NCBI GenBank assembly: GCA_007694925.1
Contig: REET01000158.1
Location: 1 to 40,783, forward strand
Source: Phycisphaerales bacterium
GTDB lineage: Bacteria > Planctomycetota > Phycisphaerae > Phycisphaerales > UBA1924
Reading direction: 5' to 3'
DNA length: 40,783 nt
Position 1 is the stretch's first letter. Each line of letters starts with the position of its first letter. Positions 17,210 to 24,038 of the stretch are shown here, piece by piece. The notes below the pieces were generated by a model, which was given only the letters and a program-made list of their open reading frames with translations, searched no databases and had not been told where the DNA came from. Made by a program: the position numbers and the translations under genes.

Positions 17210-19243
17210 GTGGGCAAGTACAACATCGACGACATCCTGTCGCAGCTGGGCGCCGAGAACGAGGCCCCCAAGGCCGGCTCTGCGGCGCCGGGCCGCCCCG
17301 CGCCCAAGCCCCCGCGCCGGCTGGAAGACATGCAGTCGGCCAAGCGTCCGCACACGATCGACAAGGCCGAGTCCTCGTTCAGCCCGCTCCCGGCGATGCC
17401 ATCGGCCCAGCGTCGGAGGGACTCTGAGAACGATCCGGCGGTGAAGCAGAACTCGTCGGCCCCGACGACGCGGGTCGGCCAGGCGGTCAGCGACCTGTAC
17501 CGCCCCGAGGCGGGCGAGGGCGACAACAGCGGCGCCGCGACGGAGCTGGGCGAGGCGCTCCTGGCCGCCAAGGCCGTCACGCCAGAGCAGCTCACCACCG
17601 CGAAGAATGTCATCAAGCAGTCGCCCGGGCGCCGGCTCGTCGATGTGCTGATCGAGCAGGGGGCCGACGAGGCGCCGATCCAGGCGGTCGTCGCGCAGCT
17701 CGCCCATGTCCCTTTCGAGCGGATCGACCTCGAGAAGGGGCTCGACGGCGGGTTCGACGGCAAGCTGCTGCAGCGCCTCGGCTCGGACTTCTGCAAGAAG
17801 CACCTGGTCGTGCCGCTGCGCACCGAGGGCAAGCGGGCGGTGGTGGGGACGACGCGCCCCGACGATGTCTTCCTGCTCGACGAGATCCGGCGTCGTCTGG
17901 GCGTTCCGGCGGTGAAGCTGGTTCTGGTGACGGGGTTCGATGTCCGCGGCGCCCTGGAGATCCTCGGCGAGGACGACACCCAGCAAGAGGACCTCAACGA
18001 CATCCTCGCCGATGTGGACGAGGGCGATGTCGAGGTCCAGCAGAAGAGCTCCGAGGCGGTCGACCTCGAACAGCGGGCGGGCGAGAGCCCCGTCATCCGC
18101 TATGTGAACTACATCATCCAGACCGCCATCAAAGAAGGCGCGTCGGACATCCACATCGAGCCGGAGGAGAAGAAGCTCAAGGTCCGCTTCCGCATCGACG
18201 GCATCCTGTTCGAGATGATGAACCCGCCGGTGTCGATGGCCGCGGCGATCACCAGCCGCCTGAAGATCATGGCGAACCTGGACATCTCCGAGCGGCGCAT
18301 CCCCCAGGACGGGCGCATCCGCTGCACGGTGCAGGGCCGCAAGCTCGATCTTCGTATGTCGACTTTGCCGACGGCGGTGGGGGTCGAGAAGACGGTCATG
18401 CGTATCCTCGATACGCGGTCGATCAATGTGCAGCTTGAGGACCTGGGGTTCGAGGCGCGCACGCTGGAGCTGTGGAAGACGCAGGTGCAGGCGCCGCACG
18501 GGATCGTGCTGGTGACGGGCCCGACCGGCTCGGGTAAGACGACCACGCTGTACTCGTCGCTGCGCCAGCTCGACAAGAACAAGCTGAACATCTCGACGGT
18601 GGAAGACCCGGTCGAATACCACCTCGACGGGATCACCCAGACGCAGACGCACGACCGGATCGGGATGACCTTCGCGACTGCGCTCAAGGCCCTTCTGCGT
18701 CAGGACCCCGATGTGATCATGGTCGGTGAGATCCGCGACCACGACACAGCGCACACCGCGGTGCAGGCTGCGCTCACGGGCCACCTGGTGCTCTCGACCT
18801 TGCACACCAACGACGCGCCGGGTTCGGTGACGCGTCTGGTGAACATCGGGTTGGAGCCGTTCCTGGTGGGCGCGGCCCTCAACGGGGTGCTGGCCCAGCG
18901 CCTGGTGCGCCGCCTTTGCGCCGGGTGCAAGAAGCAGTCCGAGCCGAGCGAGGACATGGCCGAGTTCCTGCAGATGCAGGGGCTCGACAAGTCGCAGCAC
19001 TGGGTCGCCGAGGGGTGCGACAAGTGCCGCAACACGGGCTACGCGGGGCGTGTGGGCCTGTACGAGCTGCTGGTGGTCGACGACTACCTGCGCGATGTGA
19101 TCGCCCGCAACCCGAATGTCTCTGAGTTCCGGCGGATGTGCCTGGAGCGTGGGATGGTCAGCCTGCAGACCGACGGGATGGCCAAAGCCGCCAGCGGGCT
19201 CACGAGCGTCAAGGAAGTGCTCAGGGTGACCAAGGAGCACTGA
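17210..19243 (+). CDS. GspE/PilB-family secretion or pilus extension ATPase
   Basis: This is the hexameric cytoplasmic motor that drives pilin or pseudopilin assembly. The 677-residue protein has a Pro/Ala-rich N-terminal linker (about 15-80), an N1/MshEN-type domain (about 110-270), then the N2-CTE core with ASDIHIEPEE. Walker A is GPTGSGKTTT near 437, followed by the Asp box (STVEDPVEY) and Walker B DPDVIMVGEIRD. The CTE tetracysteine zinc site is CAGC near 570 and CDKC near 604, typical of GspE and PilB and absent from the retraction ATPase PilT. The start is GTG with GGCGGAG 9 bases upstream. It follows the PilM-N-O-P genes by 30 bases. No platform (PilC/GspF), pilin or secretin gene is in the window, so pilus and type II secretion cannot be separated. 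Confidence 0.93.
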   Translation: MGKYNIDDILSQLGAENEAPKAGSAAPGRPAPKPPRRLEDMQSAKRPHTIDKAESSFSPLPAMPSAQRRRDSENDPAVKQNSSAPTTRVGQAVSDLYRPEAGEGDNSGAATELGEALLAAKAVTPEQLTTAKNVIKQSPGRRLVDVLIEQGADEAPIQAVVAQLAHVPFERIDLEKGLDGGFDGKLLQRLGSDFCKKHLVVPLRTEGKRAVVGTTRPDDVFLLDEIRRRLGVPAVKLVLVTGFDVRGALEILGEDDTQQEDLNDILADVDEGDVEVQQKSSEAVDLEQRAGESPVIRYVNYIIQTAIKEGASDIHIEPEEKKLKVRFRIDGILFEMMNPPVSMAAAITSRLKIMANLDISERRIPQDGRIRCTVQGRKLDLRMSTLPTAVGVEKTVMRILDTRSINVQLEDLGFEARTLELWKTQVQAPHGIVLVTGPTGSGKTTTLYSSLRQLDKNKLNISTVEDPVEYHLDGITQTQTHDRIGMTFATALKALLRQDPDVIMVGEIRDHDTAHTAVQAALTGHLVLSTLHTNDAPGSVTRLVNIGLEPFLVGAALNGVLAQRLVRRLCAGCKKQSEPSEDMAEFLQMQGLDKSQHWVAEGCDKCRNTGYAGRVGLYELLVVDDYLRDVIARNPNVSEFRRMCLERGMVSLQTDGMAKAASGLTSVKEVLRVTKEH

Positions 19244-19272
19244 GCGGGCCCCGGGACGGATCGGCGCAGCGC

Positions 19273-19278
19273 TACGCT
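19273..19278 (+). promoter_or_regulatory. Candidate -10 element (TACGCT) of the S1/P1 nuclease gene
   Basis: TACGCT would give a leader of about 35 bases that includes GGAG ahead of the ATG at 19320. No -35 element is evident. Confidence 0.35.
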
Positions 19279-19319
19279 CTGTTCGTGCCGGCGGCCGCCG
19301 GCGCCGATGGAGCACACCG

Positions 19320-20159
19320 ATGCGCAGCCTCATTGCGGCGTTTGTCGTCCTCTTGTTGTCCTCGTCGATCGCTTTCGGCTGGGGGCGCGACGGGCACGCG
19401 GTGATCTCCGAGATCGCGGATCGCGAGCTCTCGCCCGAGGTCCGCGAGCGGGTGACGGAGATCCTCGGCGGGCGGCACATGGTCGAGGTCGGCGCGTGGG
19501 CGGACGAGGTGCGGCGCCAGCCCGCGTACCGCTGGTCCGCCCCGCTGCACTACAGCAACATCCCGCCCGGCGAGCCCGCGTTCGTCTTCGAACGCCACAG
19601 CCCGCCGGAGGGGTGCGCCGTGGCTGCGATCAAACGGTTCAGCCAGGAACTGGTCGACCCCGAGCTCACCGACGAGCAGCGGCGCGAGGCGCTGAAGTTC
19701 CTCATCCACTTTGTGGGCGACATCCACCAGCCCCTGCACGCTGGTTTCGCCCACGATCGGGGCGGCAACGACATCCGGGTCGAGCTCCTGGGCCGGCCGT
19801 TCAACCTGCACGCGGTGTGGGATTCGGGGCTGATGCGTGCGGCGGAGGTCGGCCCGTGGCCGGAGTACGCCGACCGCCTGCACGCGCGGATCACCGACCA
19901 CCAGCGCGGCGCGTGGTCGAGCCTCGACCCCGAGGTCTGGACGACCGAGTCGTACCAGCTCGCGGTGACCTTCGCGTACGCGATCCCCGACGACGGCAAG
20001 CTCGACGAGGAGTATGTGCAGCGGAACATCGCGATCGTCGACGCGAGGCTCTCGATCGCGGGGGTGCGGTTGGCGCAGCTGCTCAACGAGTTGCTGGACG
20101 AGGGCGACGAACGCGACGCCGCGGTCGACGACGAGGCGGCGGTCCCTGTCGGCGGTTAA
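19320..20159 (+). CDS. Secreted S1/P1-family zinc nuclease
   Basis: S1/P1 nucleases are three-zinc enzymes that cut single-stranded DNA and RNA and remove 3' phosphates, working outside the cytoplasm. This 279-residue protein has a signal peptide (1-20, ending IAFG) that exposes Trp21 as the first mature residue. In this family the mature N-terminal Trp is itself a zinc ligand and is followed by a His, here WGRDGH. Other ligand motifs are WADEVRR, HYSNIPPG, HFVGDIHQPLHAG with NDIRVELLG, and NLHAVWDSGL. The C-terminus is an acidic tail. The stop overlaps that of the convergent EEP-family gene by 4 bases. Together they could recover phosphate or nucleosides from external nucleic acid; that is inference. 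Confidence 0.92.
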   Translation: MRSLIAAFVVLLLSSSIAFGWGRDGHAVISEIADRELSPEVRERVTEILGGRHMVEVGAWADEVRRQPAYRWSAPLHYSNIPPGEPAFVFERHSPPEGCAVAAIKRFSQELVDPELTDEQRREALKFLIHFVGDIHQPLHAGFAHDRGGNDIRVELLGRPFNLHAVWDSGLMRAAEVGPWPEYADRLHARITDHQRGAWSSLDPEVWTTESYQLAVTFAYAIPDDGKLDEEYVQRNIAIVDARLSIAGVRLAQLLNELLDEGDERDAAVDDEAAVPVGG

Positions 20160-21748
20160 TACGCGACGTAGTCGACGACCATCGGCAGGTGGTCGCTGGC
20201 TTCTGAGTCGGTCCGGTGCAGGCCCATGGTCTGCAGCGCCGTGTCGCTGAGGACGGTCGTGTCGAGCGTGAACGCGGCGCTGACGCGGGCGTTTGAGTTG
20301 CTGTAGAGGATGTAGTCGAGGCGTCCGGGCGAGAACGAGCTGCGGGCGCGAGCCCAAGTGTGCTGCGTCGCGTCCCCGAGCACTTCGGCGGGGGCGACGC
20401 TCAGCTCGCTGCCGTCGAGGTCGAGGCCCCGGGCGAGCGTGACGAGCGGGGCGGTCGAGCCGACGAGGTTGAGGTCGCCCCCGATGATCCTGGTGGTCTC
20501 GAAGCGTCGCGGGAGGCTGCCGATCATGGTGTTGAGGGCCGCGGCCTCGGCGACGCGGGTGTGGTCCTCGGCGCCCATGTAGCCGCCGCAGCACTTGAAG
20601 TGGACGCTGGTGACGACGGTGTCGCGGATGGGCGTCTGCAGCAGGGCGGTGACGCTGCGGACGGGGCGCTGGGGGGCATGCTCTTCGGCGTAGACGGGCT
20701 CGGTCACCGAGCGGACGACGGAGAAGCGGGTGATGATGGCGACGCCGCGGTCTGGGGCGCTGACGGCTTGCCACTCGCCTCCGACATGGCGCTGCATCCA
20801 CGAGACGAGGTCGGAGTCGGAGGCGCCGTCCCACTCCTGCACCAAGATGATGTCGGGTTCGAGAGCGGTGATGACGCGGGCGAAGGGCGCGGGGTTGTTG
20901 TTGGGCGCGGCCCGCTCGACATTGTAAGAGAGCACGCGCACCGCGTTGACGGCCTTTGGCGGCGCGATGAGGTCTGAGAGCGCGGGCTCTGCGGGCGCCG
21001 GCATGCGGAAGGCGAACGGATCCGACCAGCCGAGGAGCTCGCCCTGTTCGTCCTTGCTGAGGATGATGCCTGCGCCCCAGGCGAGCGGGGGGGTGCCTCC
21101 GGGGGTGATGTCCAGGGGCTGGCCCTGTGCGCCGGTGTCGGGCAGGGCGCCGCGCGAGGCTCGCTCGCGGTCGCGCTGGGCGGCCCGCTCTGCCCGCTCG
21201 GTCGGACCGCGGAGGTTCAGTGCCGAACGGGCGATGCGGGCCTCGTACCAGCCGGGCTCGCCGCGCTCGTCTGGTTCAACGGCGTGCGTCGGGGCGACGA
21301 TGAAGCCCGCGTCGGCGTGGGAGATGCGGGTCTCGCGCCCGTCGGCGGAGAAGACATGCACCTCGACCCCGCCCCGCAGCCCGTCGCGCCCGCGCGGGCT
21401 CAGGCGGATGCGGAGGTCGGCGCCGAGCTCGGCCGCGGCGGCGGGCTCGGGCAGCTGCAGGCCGGTCGCGGCGTTGCCGTCGAGGTCAAGCAGGATTGTG
21501 AGCGTTTCGTCGGCGGACTGAATGGCGCGGGGCGGGCCGTCGACGCGGAAGCGGATGTAAACGAAGGATTCGTCGGCCATCGCCACGACGCCCTCGGGCC
21601 ATTCGTCCACCGAGCCGTCGAGCATGACCGGGCGGGCGTCGCTGCGGACGGGGTAGAGCCCCGACCCTGGGCGGTCAGAAGCGGGTGCGAGCCCCGCGAG
21701 GAGGGCGAGGGCGAGTGTCGCGAGGGCTGCGGGGCGTGGTGGATTCAT
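20156..21748 (-). CDS. Secreted endonuclease/exonuclease/phosphatase (EEP) protein with N-terminal beta-sandwich domain
   Basis: The protein is 530 residues. A signal peptide (ALATLALALLAGLAPASD) is followed by a beta-sandwich region with VMLDGSVDEWPEG and FVYIRFRVDG, resembling CBM9/DOMON-like domains. From about residue 275 the metal-dependent EEP fold appears, with its catalytic markers in order: VLSYNVERA, ILVQEWDGA (metal-binding Glu), TSVHFKCCGG, IIGGDLNLVG, RLDYILYS and SDHLPMVVDY (catalytic Asp-His pair). EEP enzymes cleave phosphodiester bonds in DNA, RNA, lipids or sugar phosphates, so the substrate is unknown. The ATG at 21748 is chosen because it begins the signal peptide; an upstream frame to 21868 crosses the terminator of the next gene. 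It converges with the S1/P1 nuclease. Confidence 0.82.
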   Translation of the reverse strand: MNPPRPAALATLALALLAGLAPASDRPGSGLYPVRSDARPVMLDGSVDEWPEGVVAMADESFVYIRFRVDGPPRAIQSADETLTILLDLDGNAATGLQLPEPAAAAELGADLRIRLSPRGRDGLRGGVEVHVFSADGRETRISHADAGFIVAPTHAVEPDERGEPGWYEARIARSALNLRGPTERAERAAQRDRERASRGALPDTGAQGQPLDITPGGTPPLAWGAGIILSKDEQGELLGWSDPFAFRMPAPAEPALSDLIAPPKAVNAVRVLSYNVERAAPNNNPAPFARVITALEPDIILVQEWDGASDSDLVSWMQRHVGGEWQAVSAPDRGVAIITRFSVVRSVTEPVYAEEHAPQRPVRSVTALLQTPIRDTVVTSVHFKCCGGYMGAEDHTRVAEAAALNTMIGSLPRRFETTRIIGGDLNLVGSTAPLVTLARGLDLDGSELSVAPAEVLGDATQHTWARARSSFSPGRLDYILYSNSNARVSAAFTLDTTVLSDTALQTMGLHRTDSEASDHLPMVVDYVAY

Positions 21749-21810
21749 GTGGCGAGTATTCGTCGCGCCCGCCCCCCGGGCAAATCGCCGGATCGGTGCG
21801 GCAGGCGCAG

Positions 21811-21850
21811 AAAACGCCCCCAGAGCGGCTGCGGGCCGCTTCGGGGGCGT
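21811..21850 (-). terminator. Rho-independent terminator of the aminomutase-family gene
   Basis: On the minus strand ACGCCCCC (21850-21843) pairs with GGGGGCGT (21821-21814), and an inner stem AGCGGC/GCCGCT pairs around a 5-base loop. A run of four T residues follows. It lies 25 bases past the stop of the aminomutase-family gene, in the spacer before the EEP gene. Confidence 0.8.
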
Positions 21851-21874
21851 GCTGTTCTCTTGAGGCAACCCGGT

Positions 21875-23335
21875 TTACTGCGGGTCTTGGGAGCGGAGGG
21901 CGTCCTCGGGCACGCCGGCGTGTCGTCCGTTGGTATGGCCGTTCGCGTGCCCGTTGGTGTGCCCGTTCCGGTCGGCGTCGCGTCCGACGGTCACCTCGAC
22001 GGTGGGGCGGACCTGCTCGGGCTTGATGAAGAACTTGCGGTCCGAGGCCGTCAGCGGCTGGAGCTGGTCGTACCAGGTCGCGGTCGGGTCGAACTTGGCG
22101 AAGAAGGGGCGGCGGACGAGGTCGGGGTCGCGGGCCTGGAGGAATTCGAGGACGAACGCCTTCTGCCCGGCGACCTCGCTGACGCCCAGTACATGGCACT
22201 TGCCCGGGAAGCACGACATGCTCGGCCCGCGGACTGTTCTGCCCATGCCCGAGACCTGCTGGTAGGCCTTGCGAAAGATCTCCCAGCACTTGGCGAGCGG
22301 GAGTTCGAAGTAGCTGCGGGCGCCGGTGTCGCGCTCGACGAACATGTAGTAGGGGATCGCGCCGAGGCGGACGCCCCGCGACCAGAGCTCGGCCCACGCG
22401 TTCGCGTCGTCGTTGATGTGTCGGATCAGCGGGCTCTGCATGCGGACATTGGCGCCGGTAGAGCGGATGCGGCGCACGGCCTCTTCGGCGACACCCGTCG
22501 AGATCTCGACGGGGTGGTTGTAGTGGCCCATGATCGCAAGCTGCTTGCCGGCGTTTGTGACATCTTCGAACAGGCGCAGGGCGTCGTCGGCGTCGTTGTC
22601 GGTGACGAAGCGCTGGGGCCAGTACGCGACGCTCTTGGTGCCGATTCGAACGGTTTTGACCGACTCGACAGCGAGCACGGGCTCGATGTACTGGCGCAAA
22701 ACCTTCGACTTCATGATCATCGGGTCGCCGCCGGTGAAGAGCACATCGGTGACCTCGGGGTGCTGCTCCAGGTAGGCGACGAGCTGGTCGGCCTCCTTGT
22801 TAGCGAACCTGAGGTCTTCGAGGCCGACGAACTGCGCCCAGCGGAAACAGAAGGTGCAGTAGGCGTGGCAGGTCTGCCCGTGGCTGGGGAAGAAGAGCAG
22901 CGTCTCGCGGTACTTGTGCTGCACGCCCTGCACGGGCTCGACGGTCCCGTCGTCGAGGGCGATCGTCGGCACATTGTGGGTCATCTGCCCGGCGGGGTGG
23001 GGGTTGAGGCTCAGGCGGATGCGGTTGGCCTCGCGCTCGATCTCTTTCTTGTCCGCCCCATCGCGGATCATCTTGCGCACGGCGCGGTAGTCGTCCTCGT
23101 TGAGCATCCCGCGCTGCGGGAAGGTGAGCTGGAACATCGGGTCGTCGGGCACTTTGTCCCAGTCGATCAGCCGGTCAACGACATACGCGTTGGTCCGGAA
23201 CGGGAGCACGGCCGAGACCACCTCGACCGCCTCGCGGAGCTCGGGGTCGAGGGTCTCCCACTGCGGCAGCTTGGAGATGTTGTTGCGGGTGATGGCGCGG
23301 TACCGCTCGTTGGCGGCCGACTTGTCGGTCGTCAT
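21875..23335 (-). CDS. KamA-family radical SAM protein (lysine 2,3-aminomutase-like)
   Basis: Lysine 2,3-aminomutases move the alpha-amino group of lysine to C3 using a [4Fe-4S] cluster, SAM and PLP; beta-lysine can then serve as a compatible solute or be fermented. In this 486-residue protein the cluster motif is CHAYCTFC (Cys156, Cys160, Cys163), followed by TGGDPMIM for SAM binding. PSMSCFPGKCHVLG near 371-383 places Lys378 where the PLP lysine is expected, though the usual Gly-rich PGGGGK form is altered. It ends in a low-complexity tail, NGHTNGHANGHTNGRH (about 456-471). The ATG has a strong GGAGGAA site 5-6 bases upstream; GTG at 23374 is an unlikely alternative. No ablB acetyltransferase is nearby, so lysine as substrate is not proven. 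Confidence 0.85.
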   Translation of the reverse strand: MTTDKSAANERYRAITRNNISKLPQWETLDPELREAVEVVSAVLPFRTNAYVVDRLIDWDKVPDDPMFQLTFPQRGMLNEDDYRAVRKMIRDGADKKEIEREANRIRLSLNPHPAGQMTHNVPTIALDDGTVEPVQGVQHKYRETLLFFPSHGQTCHAYCTFCFRWAQFVGLEDLRFANKEADQLVAYLEQHPEVTDVLFTGGDPMIMKSKVLRQYIEPVLAVESVKTVRIGTKSVAYWPQRFVTDNDADDALRLFEDVTNAGKQLAIMGHYNHPVEISTGVAEEAVRRIRSTGANVRMQSPLIRHINDDANAWAELWSRGVRLGAIPYYMFVERDTGARSYFELPLAKCWEIFRKAYQQVSGMGRTVRGPSMSCFPGKCHVLGVSEVAGQKAFVLEFLQARDPDLVRRPFFAKFDPTATWYDQLQPLTASDRKFFIKPEQVRPTVEVTVGRDADRNGHTNGHANGHTNGRHAGVPEDALRSQDPQ

Positions 23336-23638
23336 GGGCGTTCCTCCGCGTGGCGGGGCCCGGCCTGCGAACACACCGATTCAGTGAACGGCACGGACGG
23401 GGCCGAGCGATGAACATGGAGCAACGATTGCTGCTCGGAAGGGGGCCGCGGCTCATCGCCGCTGCAAACCCGGGGGCGGTTCGTCGGGCGTCCTCGAATG
23501 GACGCCCAGACCCGATCCACCAGTCAGTGCATGGTAACCGAAGCCATACGAGAGGGCCAGCAGTTTCAGAAAACTGCAATCAAAATACTAACAAATGAAC
23601 TCCGAGAACCACTAAGCCAAAATACCCGCGAGGTCCGC
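23336..23638. other. Intergenic region upstream of the aminomutase and ABC leader genes
   Basis: I see no gene. There is an 8-bp hairpin GGGCGTCC/GGACGCCC with loop TCGAAT (23486-23507) and a 7-bp hairpin GCAGTTT/AAACTGC with loop CAGA (23560-23577). The stretch from about 23560 to 23630 is distinctly AT-richer than the rest of the window, with runs such as CAAAATACTAACAAATG. It probably holds promoter elements for the divergent genes on either side. Confidence 0.5.
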
Positions 23639-23667
23639 TTGCATCCTGACAGAATCCGGGCTAATCT
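23639..23667 (+). promoter_or_regulatory. Candidate promoter of the leader ORF / ABC exporter operon
   Basis: TTGCAT (23639-23644) and TAATCT (23662-23667) are separated by 17 bases, downstream of an AT-rich stretch. Each hexamer matches consensus at only three positions, although the key A2 and T6 of the -10 are kept. The predicted start is near 23674, about 25 bases before the leader ORF. Confidence 0.4.
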
Positions 23668-23698
23668 TGCCGCGAACGCAAGCAACGAGGAGAGGACC

Positions 23699-23752
23699 AT
23701 GATGCTCGCATACCCCCACACCACCGACTTTGCCTTGAGCAACGGCGGGTAA
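23699..23752 (+). CDS. Short leader peptide (17 residues) of a putative attenuator
   Basis: The reading frame encodes MMLAYPHTTDFALSNGG and stops with TAA. It is preceded by GAGGAGAGGA (23687-23696), the strongest Shine-Dalgarno sequence in the window, well placed for either the ATG at 23699 or the one at 23702. A terminator hairpin follows 31 bases after the stop. The last two codons (GGC GGG) are complementary to the terminator 5' arm. Strong translation signals on a tiny frame ahead of a terminator and an ABC exporter suggest a regulatory leader, not a functional peptide. The frame stays open upstream to about 23498, but those codons (ATA, CTA, ACA, AAA) are unlike host usage. I recognise no homologue. 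Confidence 0.5.
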   Translation: MMLAYPHTTDFALSNGG

Positions 23753-23789
23753 GAGCATCGGCGCACAGACCGTGCACTGCTGCCCCGCC
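23744..23789 (+). promoter_or_regulatory. Putative antiterminator of the ABC exporter leader
   Basis: GGCGGG (23744-23749), inside the end of the leader ORF, pairs perfectly with CCCGCC (23784-23789), the 5' arm of the terminator. The two structures exclude each other. A ribosome finishing the leader would cover the first element and let the terminator form; one stalled earlier would leave it free. A small GCAC/GTGC hairpin (23763-23775) lies in the loop. Confidence 0.45.
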
Positions 23790-23819
23790 TGAACTCAATC
23801 CGGGCGGGTTGTTGTTTTT
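23784..23819 (+). terminator. Rho-independent terminator in the ABC exporter leader
   Basis: CCCGCC (23784-23789) pairs with GGCGGG (23803-23808) around a 13-base loop and is followed by TTGTTGTTTTT (23809-23819). It is oriented toward the ABC exporter genes, whose first ATG is at 24039. It could end a separate small transcript or act as the attenuator of the operon. Confidence 0.7.
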
Positions 23820-24038
23820 GCTGCATCCCGCCCCGTCGCCTTCCCAAATGACACCTTGAACACCGGTTCCTGCCGGCGCGGACATCTGCGCCGGCCAGCG
23901 GGCCGCGGCGTTCCGCGCAGCACCACCCCCGAACCCCTGAACCCCCAACGATCACGGCTGCGCGGCTGATCAGAACGAACCCCAGCGACCGCCCCGGCCC
24001 CCAAGCCGGGCGGGGCGTCATCGACGAGTGCTCCCACC
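23820..24038. other. Untranslated region before the ABC exporter gene
   Basis: A perfect 8-bp hairpin GCCGGCGC/GCGCCGGC with an 8-base loop lies at 23872-23895. A second GC-rich imperfect inverted repeat at about 23990-24017 ends some 20 bases before the ATG at 24039. I see no convincing promoter here and only a weak ribosome-binding site, which fits transcription from the leader promoter. Confidence 0.5.

Noticed and set aside
16472-19480. A 1,002-codon minus-strand frame opposite the gspE-like ATPase gene
   Set aside because: The sense strand carries every GspE/PilB motif; the antisense product has no recognisable fold and biased composition.
23498-23698. An 84-codon frame that extends the leader ORF upstream
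   Set aside because: Its first two thirds use codons rare in this genome, lie over hairpins and promoter-like AT-rich DNA, and have no ribosome-binding site at the first ATG. The strong site sits directly before the internal ATG at 23699.
23486-24038. tmRNA or another known structured RNA in the leader region
   Set aside because: No tRNA-like ends, TTCGAAT arm or tag-like reading frame was found. The features fit a leader ORF with terminator better.
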